Source: Oleiphilaceae bacterium (GTDB lineage: Bacteria > Pseudomonadota > Gammaproteobacteria > Pseudomonadales > Oleiphilaceae). From it: a stretch of DNA of 64,000 nt. The notes under the pieces were generated by a model. It made no database searches. It saw only the letters and a list, made by a program, of their open reading frames with translations, and had not been told where the DNA came from. A program made the translations under genes and the position numbers. Shown one piece after another: positions 34,159-44,982 of the stretch (position 1 is its first letter; each line of letters opens with the position of its first letter). The stretch is from assembly GCA_022447365.1 (NCBI GenBank), contig JAKVBL010000003.1, positions 310,001 to 374,000 of the forward strand. The letters run 5' to 3'.

Positions 34159-35304
34159 ATGTCATTCACCAACAAAAAAACAAGTACAGCAACGCCAAAT
34201 TGGGATGACCCGCTTGCAGCGGCAATCCCTTCACAGGCACAACCAAGTATCGTCACGAACATCGCAGATCATGCGAAAGAAGAGGAGTTCGTACTCGAAG
34301 CGCTTCCTCCCGTGCGTATGGAAGATAAGCGCGTTGTAAATGGCGAAGCTGATGTGAACCAACTCGCGCCATTCAAGTATCCTTGGGCTTGGCAATATTT
34401 CTTGAACGCTAACAAAAATCACTGGACGCCTTTAGACGTAAATATGTCGCAAGATGTTCATGACTATCACCATAAACTTACGGTCGAAGAGCGCCATGTT
34501 TTTGAGAACGTACTCGCGTATCTGACAACCTCAGATATCTTAGCGATGCGGAATATTGGCCTTGCGGTCATGGAGAAAATGAGCGCGCCAGAACTACAAA
34601 TTTATCAAGCACGTCAGGTGTTTGAAGAGGCGATGCATACATGGACGTATCAGCACTGTATCGAAACCATTGGTTTGGATCAGAGTGAGATATACAACCG
34701 CTACCGTGTTGTTCCTGAAATCTACAGCAAGATTCGACTCGCAAATCGCCGCTTAAATGCAGTGTTGACGACAGAGATGGATCTTAAAAATCGTGATGAT
34801 CTCGAACAGTTTATGCTCTCATATACGTTCTTTGCTGGCGTATTCGAAGGGTGTTGGTTTTATAACGGATTTAGCCCGATTTTTGCACTTCAACGACGTG
34901 GCTTAATGAAAGGCACGGCAGAGCAGTTGCAGTACATTATGCGAGACGAAGTAATGCACGCGGCCTTTGGTATTAAGGTGGTTAAACAGATTATGGTGGA
35001 AGAAAATATTTCTCTTGATCCAAAAGCTGTGAAACTAATGTGGGAAGAGTCTGAAGCGGCGGAAAAAGCCTATGCGGGTTATTTACTTCGAGATCCGATT
35101 TTGGGCTATACAGCAGAGGATCACGTTGAGCAATTCAGGTTTATTGCGAACCGAAGAGCGAAACAGTTAAAACTTGAGCAGCCATTCCCTGGAGCTCAAA
35201 ACGCCTTACCTTGGCTGGATGAGCAAGCTGCCTTACGCAAAGAGAAGAACTTCTTTGAAACGCGTGTCACTGAATATCAAACCGGCGCTTCATTATCGTG
35301 GTAG
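34159..35304 (+). CDS. nrdB: Class Ia ribonucleoside-diphosphate reductase, small subunit
   Basis: The radical-generating subunit (381 residues) with a di-iron site. Ligands are visible in EEAMHTWTY (Glu157, His160), in EGCWFY and in DEVMHAAFG. Tyr164, four residues after the His, fits the radical tyrosine of E. coli R2 (Tyr122). The start follows TTGAGGA. It is co-transcribed with nrdA. A strong hairpin 32 bases after its stop closes the unit. Confidence 0.96.
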   Translation: MSFTNKKTSTATPNWDDPLAAAIPSQAQPSIVTNIADHAKEEEFVLEALPPVRMEDKRVVNGEADVNQLAPFKYPWAWQYFLNANKNHWTPLDVNMSQDVHDYHHKLTVEERHVFENVLAYLTTSDILAMRNIGLAVMEKMSAPELQIYQARQVFEEAMHTWTYQHCIETIGLDQSEIYNRYRVVPEIYSKIRLANRRLNAVLTTEMDLKNRDDLEQFMLSYTFFAGVFEGCWFYNGFSPIFALQRRGLMKGTAEQLQYIMRDEVMHAAFGIKVVKQIMVEENISLDPKAVKLMWEESEAAEKAYAGYLLRDPILGYTAEDHVEQFRFIANRRAKQLKLEQPFPGAQNALPWLDEQAALRKEKNFFETRVTEYQTGASLSW

Positions 35305-35335
35305 CGAACCATTAGAAGGCTGCTTAAGCGATTAA

Positions 35336-35379
35336 TAGCAGATAAACTTAGTTGAATTTCGCAACAAGTTTATCTGCTA
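35336..35379. terminator. Long hairpin between nrdB and the convergent DUF2750 gene
   Basis: TAGCAGATAAACTT and AAGTTTATCTGCTA pair perfectly over 14 bp, with a further GTTG/CAAC pairing inside. It lies exactly between the convergent genes, with its 3' end touching the DUF2750 stop. It lacks an immediate T-run, so it may act as a two-sided transcript-end structure rather than a classic terminator. Confidence 0.7.
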
Positions 35380-35763
35380 CTAAAGATTTGCTAATTTTTC
35401 TTGTAGATCTTTTTTGAGAACATTTGGCTCTGTGACCCATATAGTCGAGTCTGTGCCAGGAAATACTCCAATCTCTAGTCCATCTTTTTCTAGACCGACG
35501 ACCCATTTATTAAAGAAGTCTGGAAGAGATATACTCAAGGCTTCAAGCTCTGATTCATTTTTTGCGTAGGCCAGAGCTAATTCTTCGGTCGGCCAAATCG
35601 GCAAGTACTCAAAATTTTCATCTTCAGAAAATATCTTTAGAAATTGCTTATCATTGTTCACGAGAATCCAGATCTCACGTTCCTCAACCACATAGCTTAT
35701 GGTGAAGTCATAGCGACCTTCGCTATCCATTTCATAGATTGCTTGCATATTCTCTTGATCCAT
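35380..35763 (-). CDS. DUF2750 family protein, copy 2
   Basis: A 127-residue paralogue of the protein at 29128-29511, equal in length. The same blocks are conserved: RYDFTISYVVEEREIWIL, the middle block EYLPIWPTEELALAY, and EIGVFPGTDSTIWVTE. It is a single-gene unit convergent with nrdB. No known function. Confidence 0.85.
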   Translation of the reverse strand: MDQENMQAIYEMDSEGRYDFTISYVVEEREIWILVNNDKQFLKIFSEDENFEYLPIWPTEELALAYAKNESELEALSISLPDFFNKWVVGLEKDGLEIGVFPGTDSTIWVTEPNVLKKDLQEKLANL

Positions 35764-35845
35764 CTTTTAACTCTCTTTGCGATATACTTTTTAGCGAAGC
35801 GAACAAACGCTCGATACGTTTTAAATTTAAGTGGGATTATACGGC

Positions 35846-36304
35846 TTAGGCGACCATCTGCATCGCTATCCAAACCGCTTTTAAGGCAGGTTTCTTTTTG
35901 CCTTCAATTTCAATCGTGACATCCATTTTAAACATATAACGTCCCGGTCCTTTTTCTTCTGCATGTGTTAGCTTTGCTTGCGCACGAATACGACTACCTA
36001 CTTTTACGGGATGCATAAAGCGTACTTTGTCGAATCCATAGTTCACACCCATGAAAGTACCCTCGATCATGTATGCAAAGCGTTGCGCGAAGTGCGGCAG
36101 TATCGATAGCGATAACAAACCATGAGCGATGGTCGATCCGAAAGGTGTGTTTTTCGCTTTCTCCTCATCAACGTGAATGAATTGGTGGTCGAGAGTGCAG
36201 TCAGCGAATTGATTGATTTGTTCTTGGGTTACGGTGAACCAGTCTGTCGGTGACATTTCTATACCGATGCAGTTATTCAGGTCTTCTTTTCTTATTACTT
36301 TCAT
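35846..36304 (-). CDS. MaoC-like (R)-hydratase family protein
   Basis: A 152-residue hot-dog fold. The start is the ATG at 36304. The catalytic Asp and His region reads FADCTLDHQFIHVDEEKA, followed by FGSTIAHGLLSLS, the pattern of the MaoC/NodN (R)-specific enoyl-CoA hydratase family. It would hydrate an enoyl-CoA to a (3R)-hydroxyacyl-CoA in beta-oxidation or polyhydroxyalkanoate metabolism. It may support acyl-CoA metabolism elsewhere in the cell. Confidence 0.9.
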   Translation of the reverse strand: MKVIRKEDLNNCIGIEMSPTDWFTVTQEQINQFADCTLDHQFIHVDEEKAKNTPFGSTIAHGLLSLSILPHFAQRFAYMIEGTFMGVNYGFDKVRFMHPVKVGSRIRAQAKLTHAEEKGPGRYMFKMDVTIEIEGKKKPALKAVWIAMQMVA

Positions 36305-36366
36305 CAACCGTCTCTGTATATTTTTTTACTGGTTTAGTTGCGGCGCGGTTAAGTTCAATATCTTAA

Positions 36367-37626
36367 ATTGAGTGGCATGAAGTTAACGACGGCATCAACA
36401 CAGGTTGGGAGCCTCGGGCGGGGCTGGCCGCTGTCAACTTGCGTGGAAATTTTTATGTTATTGGTGGGCGGATTCCCAATCAGTTTCCTTTGACTTTTGG
36501 CGATAGCGAATTTCGTAATGATGTCTGGAAGAGTGGAGATGCAGGCCAGACATGGTTGCCTGCTTCACTCGAAGGAGAGGCGCCTTGGGCCGCGCGCGCT
36601 TACTTTCAAGCTGTAACGAAAGGGCGTTACATGTATGTGATCGGGGGCCAAGATTCGACGGCAGTGCCGAATGATTGTCCACCAAGTGATGGAGGTCAGC
36701 CACTGTTTGATATTCCTAGCGATGGTGGATTCCCAAGTGACGGTGGGTTCCCTGGTGATGGTGGATTCCCTGGTGATGGTGCCAGCGGGCCTCCTGCGTT
36801 TCCATGTTTCCCTTTTAAACTGGCTTCAAACTTTTTCAACGACGTTTGGCGTAGTAAAGACGGCGCAAATTGGCAGCTCATGACAAATGATGCCGCTTGG
36901 TCTAAGCGTGCAGGCTTAAGCGCGGTATCGCACCGTGGCTACATCTATGTAATGGGTGGATCGTTTAATGATGATTTGTCGATTATTGTTCCAGCGGGTC
37001 CTTAGCGTATCTACTACAACGATGTATACCGTTCAAGAGACAGCCGAAATTGGGAATTGATGACGGATTCCGCGCCTTGGACTCCACGTGCTGGTGGCAT
37101 TGTTGTCAGCAAAGGCAAGTACATGTATATGCTTGGTGGAGAGGATGGCTTTACATGTGATTCGGGCGATCGTTGTCCGCCATATTACAACGATGTCTGG
37201 CGTAGTAAGAATGGTAAGCGCTGGGAGTTGTTAACTGCTGACGCAGGTTGGGCTCCACGGCCGGGACATCAGTGCGAGGTACTCTTTGGTAGTTGTGTAT
37301 GCTTTGGTGGCTTTGGTTTGAGTACTAATCCGCAGGACCCATTTGCAGTGGCTAATCCTATCGATGTTTGGGTGAGCAAAAATGGCCGAACGTGGAAACA
37401 GCTCTCAGGTCCGGCTGAACAACCTTGGAATGCGCAGTCACCAGAAGATATTAAGTATGATCTAGCGGCATTTCCTGTGTATTTTGCGAATTGAAGGTTC
37501 CAGCCGAGTATCTTTACATTTGGTGGTGATCGAGAAACCTTTGATCCATTCGATCCCATTGGATTTACGAAAGTCGATAATGATGTTTGGCAGTTCCGAT
37601 ATGACTGGGATTGGTGGAGACGATAG
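36367..37626 (+). pseudogene. Kelch-repeat protein, N-terminally truncated and interrupted by two stops
   Basis: One frame from about 36367 to the stop at 37624-37626 encodes four or more Kelch blades: W..RAG or PRAG followed by YVIGG, YVMGG, YMLGG and NDVWRS-type ends, with a Gly-Asp-rich insertion (repeats of GDGGFP) at about 36720-36785. A TAG at 37003-37005 and a TGA at 37492-37494 break it, but reading resumes in the same frame each time. The stretch upstream of 36367 reaches a stop without a signal peptide or start, so the N terminus is lost. A true pseudogene; the original was probably a periplasmic or surface beta-propeller. Confidence 0.85.
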
Positions 37627-37638
37627 TACGTATACAGA

Positions 37639-37662
37639 GGCCGCTGAAAAGCGGCCTTTTTT
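37639..37662 (+). terminator. Rho-independent terminator after the Kelch pseudogene
   Basis: GGCCGCT/AGCGGCC with a GAAA loop and six T. A strong, intact terminator for the plus strand, 13 bases after the Kelch frame's stop. Its survival suggests that the gene decayed recently. Confidence 0.92.
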
Positions 37663-37664
37663 GT

Positions 37665-38069
37665 TTACAGGAAGTATTGGCTTAACCAATAACACACGAT
37701 ACCTATTTGCGCGCAAAAGCATAGAAAACGACACTGCACGATGATGTTACTTGATGAAGCTGCATGAAGAAGCGACTGTGCAATGCGCGCGGCTAACAAA
37801 TATAGCGCGAGGCTGTTGGTGATTTCTTGGCTTGCTGTAGAGATAGAAAAGAGAAGAGTTCCACCTAGGAAGGGAAATGACTCATAGCAATTCGCATGGG
37901 CTCGACTGAGTCTTTCCATCAAGGGGGATATGTCGGCACCACTCAATGAGAAGCTGTTCACTGCTTTACCTGTTTTTACAACGACTATTGTTCGGTATAT
38001 CTCAATTGCAATAACTAGAAATATAAACCAGCTGATAAATCCGAGAAGCGCGAGTTCTGTTTGTGTCAT
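37665..38069 (-). CDS. MAPEG-family membrane protein
   Basis: A 134-residue protein from the ATG at 38069 (AAGGAC upstream); a longer reading to 38096 is not used. Four hydrophobic helices are present, and the block ERLSRAHANCYESFPFLGG (catalytic-loop motif with conserved Arg/His/Asn/Glu) is characteristic of MAPEG proteins, relatives of glutathione transferases and leukotriene synthases. Bacterial members are common and their substrates are unknown. The Kelch terminator lies just past its 3' end. Confidence 0.85.
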   Translation of the reverse strand: MTQTELALLGFISWFIFLVIAIEIYRTIVVVKTGKAVNSFSLSGADISPLMERLSRAHANCYESFPFLGGTLLFSISTASQEITNSLALYLLAARIAQSLLHAASSSNIIVQCRFLCFCAQIGIVCYWLSQYFL

Positions 38070-38173
38070 TACAAAGTCCTTGAATAAAAGAGCCAATGTA
38101 ATGAGTGTCGCTAAAAAGTGGAGGGAAAGAAATTACGTGAGAGGTAATATTTTTGAGTTTGAGCTTTAATGGC

Positions 38174-38203
38174 TGTGGTCAGAGTGAAAGCACTCTGACC
38201 ACA
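38174..38203. repeat. Palindromic repeat GTGGTCAGAGTG/CACTCTGACCAC
   Basis: A 13-bp perfect stem with the same AAAG loop as the hairpin at 14063-14090. The two differ at arm positions that change together (GGG to TGG with CCC to CCA; A to G with T to C), so pairing is preserved. It lies between the MAPEG and gatB starts. Confidence 0.75.
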
Positions 38204-38232
38204 ATCTAGGCCTACAAAATTTGAGAGCTAGA

Positions 38233-39681
38233 CTAGTCGTTTAACTTCTTCGCGAGAATTTCGTTAAACAGTTTCGGGTTACCTTGACCTTTAGAAGCTT
38301 TCATTAATGGGCCCATAAAGCTTCCCATCAATTTCTTGCGTTTCTTGTCGTCGGCTGCTTTGTACTGCGCGATTTGATCAGCCATACCTGCAAGCACTTC
38401 ATCAACCATTGCTTCAAGAGCACCCGTATCAGACACCTGCTTCAAGCCTTCTGCATCGATGATTTGATCCACGTCTGAACCTTCTTGGCTCCATAGTTTC
38501 TCAAATACTTTCTTAGCGCCCGAAGAAGAAACGGTGTTGTCCTTCACGCGTAGCACTAATTGACCTAATGCTTCACCAGAAATAGGTGCATTGGCTGCGC
38601 TAACATCATCTGCGTTTAAGCGAGCACTGAATTCACCCATTACCCAGTTAGCAGAAAGTTTTGCATCGCCTGAGATGTTTGCTGAAGTCTCGAATAGAGA
38701 GGCTAAACCAGCATCTGCCGAGAGAATGCCAGCGTCGTAATCACTTAGTGAGAACTCAGAGATAAAACGCTCTTTACGCGCAGCCGGCAGTTCTGGCATT
38801 TGAGCACGAACTTCTTCGATGTACTCATCTGTCAACACTACTGGCAGGAGGTCGGGGCAAGGGAAGTAACGGTAGTCGTTTGCTTCTTCTTTGCTTCGCA
38901 TAGAACGTGCAACGTGTTTGTCGCCATCGTACAAGCGTGTTTCTTGAACGATTTCTCCACCTTCTTCAAGCACATCGATTTGACGTTCAACTTCGAGAGC
39001 AATCGCTTGTTCCATAAAGCGGAAAGAGTTGAGGTTTTTGGTTTCAGTTCGCGTGCCAAATTCCGATTGGCCTTTAGGACGCACAGAGATGTTAACGTCA
39101 AAACGCATTGAACCTTGCGACATTTCACCATCACAAATTCCAAGTGAAGTCACAATGCTGTGCAGTGTTTTAGCAAATTCTACCGCTTCTTCCGCATTGC
39201 GCATGTCCGGTTCACTCACGACTTCGATCAATGGCGTTCCAGCACGGTTCAAATCGATGCCTGACATGCCATGGTAGTCTTCGTGTAGTGATTTACCCGC
39301 ATCTTCTTCAAGGTGTGCATGATGAATGCGGATGTTCTTCTTGCTGCCATCTTTCAGTGTGATTTCAACAACACCTGCACCAACGATTGGCGCATCAAGC
39401 TGAGTCGTTTGATAGCCTTTCGGAAGGTCAGGGTAGAAGTAGTTTTTACGCTCAAATACACTGCGCTTGCAGATGTCGGCATCGATCGCTAAACCGAACA
39501 TGGTTGCATAGCGGAAAGCCTGCTCGTTTGGCACAGGTAATGTACCAGGTAGTGCTAAATCAACTGCGCTTGCCTGTGTGTTTGGTTCTGCACCAAAGGC
39601 AGTTGATGAGCCTGAAAAAATCTTTGATTTAGTAGCGAGCTGAACGTGTACTTCAAGCCCGATGACGGTTTCCCATTCCAT
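38233..39681 (-). CDS. gatB: Aspartyl/glutamyl-tRNA amidotransferase subunit B
   Basis: The tRNA-binding and kinase subunit of GatCAB, which converts Glu-tRNA(Gln) or Asp-tRNA(Asn) to the amide forms. The start [20 protein letters not shown] is diagnostic, followed by the GatB cradle ([31 protein letters not shown]) and the C-terminal YqeY-like tail. At 482 residues the length is normal. It is the last of gatC-gatA-gatB on this strand, 15 bases after gatA. Its presence implies that the organism uses the indirect amidation route for one or both tRNAs. Confidence 0.96.
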   Translation of the reverse strand: MEWETVIGLEVHVQLATKSKIFSGSSTAFGAEPNTQASAVDLALPGTLPVPNEQAFRYATMFGLAIDADICKRSVFERKNYFYPDLPKGYQTTQLDAPIVGAGVVEITLKDGSKKNIRIHHAHLEEDAGKSLHEDYHGMSGIDLNRAGTPLIEVVSEPDMRNAEEAVEFAKTLHSIVTSLGICDGEMSQGSMRFDVNISVRPKGQSEFGTRTETKNLNSFRFMEQAIALEVERQIDVLEEGGEIVQETRLYDGDKHVARSMRSKEEANDYRYFPCPDLLPVVLTDEYIEEVRAQMPELPAARKERFISEFSLSDYDAGILSADAGLASLFETSANISGDAKLSANWVMGEFSARLNADDVSAANAPISGEALGQLVLRVKDNTVSSSGAKKVFEKLWSQEGSDVDQIIDAEGLKQVSDTGALEAMVDEVLAGMADQIAQYKAADDKKRKKLMGSFMGPLMKASKGQGNPKLFNEILAKKLND

Positions 39682-39696
39682 AGTTGTCTCCTCGGC

Positions 39697-41172
39697 TTAA
39701 GCGCTTAGCTCGGTTAGTGAATTTTCAGGACGTTGTTTGTGCCATTCCGTTTCTTGCTGGAAGGCATAACCAACGTTGAGCATGCGTGCTTCGTCGAAGT
39801 AGTTTCCGAGCAATTGAATACCACAAGGAAGGCCGTCTACTGTGCCGGCCGGTAGAGACATTGCCGGAATGCCTGCAAGGTTTGCCGTGATGGTATAAAC
39901 GTCTTCTAGGTACATTTGTACGGGGTCGTCGCCTTTCTCGCCAAAACCAAAAGCAGGTGATGGCGTAGTTGGGCCGAGAATAAAGTCGACGTCTTTGAAT
40001 GCATTTTCAAAGTCGTTCTTGATCAGGCGGCGAACTTGCATTGCTTTGTTGTAGTAAGCGTCGTAGTAACCGGCTGAAAGCGCATATGTGCCAACCATAA
40101 TACGGCGTTTTACCTCATCGCCAAAACCTTCAGAACGACTGCGTAAGTACATATCCATTAAGTCATTCGGCTCTTCACAGCGGTAGCCATAACGGACGCC
40201 ATCAAAACGGCTTAGGTTAGCGGAGGCTTCTGCTGGAGCAATGACGTAATACGCTGGTACACCAAGCTGGCTGTTAGGAAGCGAAACTTCTTTAAACTCA
40301 ACGCCTTTGCCTTTAAGAACTTCAATCGCTTCATCGAGTACTTTTGCGATTTCAGGATTGAGGTGCTCGTTAAAGTACTCTTTTGGAAGACCAATTTTCA
40401 GACCGCTCAAATCACCAGATAGAGCCGCCAAGTAGTCTGGCACTTCTTTATCGATACTAGTTGAGTCTTTTGCGTCATGACCCGCCATAACTTGCAGCAT
40501 TGCCGCACAGTCTTCAGCAGTTTTTGCCATTGGGCCACCTTGATCAAGGCTCGATGCGAAAGCAATCATGCCGTAACGTGAAACGCGCCCGTATGTTGGC
40601 TTTAATCCAGTTAGACCACAAAAGGCTGCCGGCTGACGGATCGAGCCGCCGGTATCTGTGCCTGTTGCAACGGGTGCCAAGCGCGCGGCTACTGCTGCAG
40701 CTGAGCCGCCAGATGAACCGCCGGGAACGAGGTGTTTGTCACCGCTCCACGGGTTAATCACTTTTCCGTAGTAGCTGCTCTCATTCGTTGAGCCCATCGC
40801 GAACTCATCCATGTTGGTTTTCCCCAAACAAACCGCGCCTGCATCGATGAAGTTTTGAGCGACTGTCGCGTTGTAAGGTGGTTCGAAGTTATGAAGCATT
40901 TTTGAACCACAGGTAGTTAGGGTGCCTTCCGTACAAAAGATGTCTTTGTGTGCGAAGGGAATGCCCGTCCATAAACCGGTATCGCCAGCGGCGATTTTCT
41001 CGTCAGCAGCTGCTGCATTAGCAAGTGCTTGTTCTTTTGAGACGGTAATATAACTATTGATTTTGCTGTCTAGTTTGTCGATGCGATCAAGATAGGCTTG
41101 AGTGAGTTCTACGCTGGTGAACTCTTTGTCGCGCAGGCCTTTGGCCAGCTCTTGAATTGTAAGTTCTAACAT
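39697..41172 (-). CDS. gatA: Glutamyl-tRNA amidotransferase subunit A
   Basis: The amidase subunit (491 residues), which releases ammonia from glutamine for GatB. The Ser-cisSer-Lys triad is visible: Lys in IPFAHKDIF and the serines in [13 protein letters not shown] and [10 protein letters not shown]. The remaining amidase-signature pattern is complete. It is preceded by gatC with a gap of 76 bases and precedes gatB. Confidence 0.97.
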   Translation of the reverse strand: MLELTIQELAKGLRDKEFTSVELTQAYLDRIDKLDSKINSYITVSKEQALANAAAADEKIAAGDTGLWTGIPFAHKDIFCTEGTLTTCGSKMLHNFEPPYNATVAQNFIDAGAVCLGKTNMDEFAMGSTNESSYYGKVINPWSGDKHLVPGGSSGGSAAAVAARLAPVATGTDTGGSIRQPAAFCGLTGLKPTYGRVSRYGMIAFASSLDQGGPMAKTAEDCAAMLQVMAGHDAKDSTSIDKEVPDYLAALSGDLSGLKIGLPKEYFNEHLNPEIAKVLDEAIEVLKGKGVEFKEVSLPNSQLGVPAYYVIAPAEASANLSRFDGVRYGYRCEEPNDLMDMYLRSRSEGFGDEVKRRIMVGTYALSAGYYDAYYNKAMQVRRLIKNDFENAFKDVDFILGPTTPSPAFGFGEKGDDPVQMYLEDVYTITANLAGIPAMSLPAGTVDGLPCGIQLLGNYFDEARMLNVGYAFQQETEWHKQRPENSLTELSA

Positions 41173-41248
41173 TCTTTATTGCTCTTTCGTCGTAGCGTGT
41201 TTTTAAACAGAAGGTGTTCTAATGCGTCACTATGAAAATTAGTGAGGC

Positions 41249-41536
41249 TCACTCGATAACTTTCGGCACGAGGAATAGGCCGTCTTCAGTTGCTGGTGCT
41301 ACGCGTTGATATTTGTCACGTTGATTAGTCTCTGTCACTTGATCTGCGCGCAGGGTTTGTACTGCGTCCAAAGGGTGCGCCATCGGTGCAACATTGCTCG
41401 TATCAGCCTGCTGAAGCTGATCAACTAAACCCAAGATGTTATTAATATCGCCGCTTAATTTTTCCACTTTGTCATCTTCAATTTGAAGACGAGAGAGGCG
41501 CGCGATTTTTTGAATGTCATCAGGACTAATCGACAT
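41249..41536 (-). CDS. gatC: Glutamyl-tRNA amidotransferase subunit C
   Basis: A 95-residue chaperone-like subunit that stabilises GatA. The SPDDIQKIARLSRL start and the VAPMAHPLDAVQTLRAD end are typical. First gene of gatCAB, so its promoter should be in the 382-base divergent gap before mreB. Confidence 0.94.
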   Translation of the reverse strand: MSISPDDIQKIARLSRLQIEDDKVEKLSGDINNILGLVDQLQQADTSNVAPMAHPLDAVQTLRADQVTETNQRDKYQRVAPATEDGLFLVPKVIE

Positions 41537-42959
<1,423 letters not shown>

Positions 42960-43020
42960 GCAAGCTACCTAAATCCTGCTATAGAAGTGGGCTTAGTTGC
43001 TTTGCCATTAGGAGTGCGCC

Positions 43021-43878
43021 ATTAGTACTGTATTTGTACAAGGTCCGTATTTGGGCTATCGCTTGATACTGGCGGTTCTCGTTAGTGTCGTGCTGATCGT
43101 TGTCGATGTGCGTTATGATCAGCTCGATCCTGTTCGGCGTGGTGTTAGTACTGTACTGACACCATTTCAATGGATGAGTGATGTACCGCGTCATATCACT
43201 GATGGTATTGGTTTTCTTTTTACTTCCCGTTCGTCACTCGAAGATGAGTTAGATTCCCTCAAAGCTAAAGTTCTTGTTCTAGAACGCCAGTCTCAAAAGC
43301 TTGCTAGTACAACCGCAGAGCTGAATCGTTTGCGAGAGTTATTGAATGCTTCTCGCGTTCTTGACGATGGTGTCGTAGTCACCGAACTTGTAAGTGTGAG
43401 CCCTGACCCAAACAAACATTATATTGTGATTAATAAAGGTCGCAGCAGTGGTGTGTATGTTGGGCAAGCTGTATTAGATGAATATGGCTTAGTTGGCCAA
43501 GTGATTGATGTCAGTGAGTTTCAAAGTCGGGTTTTGTTGATATCAGATGATCGTCATGCCGTGCCGGTGCAGGTTAATCGAAATGGTGTTCGCGCCGTTG
43601 CCTACGGGTTTGGTTCGCTATCCGCCTTAGAGTTAGCAAATGTTCCAGATACAGCAGATATTCAGGAAGGAGATTTACTTGTGAGCTCTGGTTTAGGTGG
43701 GCGCTTTCCGTCAGGCTACCCTGTAGCGACCGTGACGAAAGTTGCACACGATCCAGGAGCAGCATTTGCGACAGTGAAAGTCACTCCGCAAGCTAATCTT
43801 AACCGCAGTCGTTTATTGTTATTAGTTTTTCCAAATAAAGATGATGCGCCACAAAGCGGTGTTGAGGTGGCTCAATGA
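43021..43878 (+). CDS. mreC: Rod-shape-determining protein MreC, probably starting at an AUU codon
   Basis: A 285-residue protein: a short cytoplasmic tail, one membrane helix (RLILAVLVSVVLIVV), a coiled coil and a beta domain, the normal MreC layout. No ATG exists in frame near the start; the in-frame stop is at 43009-43011. From ATT at 43021, preceded by GGAG, the text reads (M)STVFVQGPYLGYRLILAVLV, which aligns position by position with E. coli MreC residues 1-21 (MKPIFSRGPSLQIRLILAVLV). A TTG at 43051 with AAGG ahead is an alternative, but it would drop the conserved GP..R segment. The stop overlaps mreD by 4 bases. Confidence 0.9.
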   Translation: MSTVFVQGPYLGYRLILAVLVSVVLIVVDVRYDQLDPVRRGVSTVLTPFQWMSDVPRHITDGIGFLFTSRSSLEDELDSLKAKVLVLERQSQKLASTTAELNRLRELLNASRVLDDGVVVTELVSVSPDPNKHYIVINKGRSSGVYVGQAVLDEYGLVGQVIDVSEFQSRVLLISDDRHAVPVQVNRNGVRAVAYGFGSLSALELANVPDTADIQEGDLLVSSGLGGRFPSGYPVATVTKVAHDPGAAFATVKVTPQANLNRSRLLLLVFPNKDDAPQSGVEVAQ

Positions 43879-44354
43879 TTTATCAGCCTAGTATGTTGGC
43901 CGTGGTGATCACCTTCATGTTGTCGGTGATACTCGAACTCATTTATTTGCCGGCAATGATTTCGTTGTTCAGACCAGAGTGGTTGGTCATGACAGTCTTC
44001 TTTTGGACTCTGCGCTCGCCTAGTACTGTTGGTATAACTGTAGGCTTTTTTATTGGTCTGCTGCTGGATGTAATCAGTGGTGTATACCTTGGGATCAACG
44101 CCTTAGCCTTGAGTATCGTGTCGTATCTTGCGATAGGCATGCACAAGCGCTTTAAGCTTTATCCTTTGTTGCAGCAGTCTCTTGTTGCGTTCGTTGTTGT
44201 CATTATTCATTTGTTGATTGTGAACACCTTTACCTCTCTGTTAAGTCGAGCTGAAGCACCTTCAGATTTGTTGCTTCGGGCTATGTTTAGTGGGTTTTTA
44301 TGGCCTATTCTTGTTGTTGTATACGACAGAATTAGCTTTGCTTTGCGAGGGTAG
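43875..44354 (+). CDS. mreD: Rod-shape-determining protein MreD
   Basis: A 159-residue polytopic membrane protein with five to six hydrophobic segments, the typical FRPEWLVMTVFFW segment and GFFIGLLLDVISGVYLGINA. It completes the MreBCD elongation complex. Its start overlaps the mreC stop by 4 bases, and maf follows 4 bases after its stop. Confidence 0.93.
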   Translation: MIYQPSMLAVVITFMLSVILELIYLPAMISLFRPEWLVMTVFFWTLRSPSTVGITVGFFIGLLLDVISGVYLGINALALSIVSYLAIGMHKRFKLYPLLQQSLVAFVVVIIHLLIVNTFTSLLSRAEAPSDLLLRAMFSGFLWPILVVVYDRISFALRG

Positions 44355-44358
44355 GTAA

Positions 44359-44970
44359 GTGCAATTAGTGTTAGCTTCGGCTTCGCCTAGACGTTTAGAG
44401 TTGTTACAACAGCTAGGTTACGATCCATTAAAAAGCCCCGTTGATATTGATGAGTCAGTTCATGACTCTGAGAAGCCGTATGCTTATGTTGCTCGCATGG
44501 CAAAAGAGAAGCTAGTAGCGGCAGCACATCAGTTTTGTCTTTCTAATTCTTGTATTGATGGTCGAGATTACTTAATGCTGGCAGGCGATACTGTTTGCGT
44601 GCATGGTGAGCAAATTCTGATTAAGCCGGAAGATTTTTCTGATTTTCAACGAATGATGCGCGTGATGTCAGGTGATCATCACACGGTCGCAACTGCCTAT
44701 GCTTTGGGAGTATTAAGTAATGGCCAGCTTAGCGAAGTTCAGGAACATATCGTTAAAACTAAAGTCTTCTTTAGAGGGCTAAGCGATCAGGAAATCGCTG
44801 ATTATTGGAAAACCGAAGAGCCTTTCGATAAAGCTGGTGGTTACGGCATCCAAGGCATCGGAGCGGTACTGGTCGATAAAATAGAAGGTAGTTACAGTAA
44901 TGTTGTTGGCTTACCCTTAACGGAAGTTCACCAGAGTTTGAAATCGTTCGGTCTAGAATCAAAACTTTAA
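44359..44970 (+). CDS. maf: Maf-family nucleoside triphosphate pyrophosphatase
   Basis: Starts at GTG and encodes 203 residues. The Maf motifs are LASASPRRLELL at the N terminus, PVDIDESV, LAGDTVCVHGE and KAGGYGIQGIGAVLVDKIEGSYSNV. Such proteins hydrolyse modified or canonical nucleotides such as dTTP, UTP and m5UTP. The subtype (YhdE/YceF) is not certain. It sits in the conserved mreBCD-maf-rng order. Confidence 0.94.
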   Translation: MQLVLASASPRRLELLQQLGYDPLKSPVDIDESVHDSEKPYAYVARMAKEKLVAAAHQFCLSNSCIDGRDYLMLAGDTVCVHGEQILIKPEDFSDFQRMMRVMSGDHHTVATAYALGVLSNGQLSEVQEHIVKTKVFFRGLSDQEIADYWKTEEPFDKAGGYGIQGIGAVLVDKIEGSYSNVVGLPLTEVHQSLKSFGLESKL

Positions 44971-44982
44971 AAGGATAGTGTT

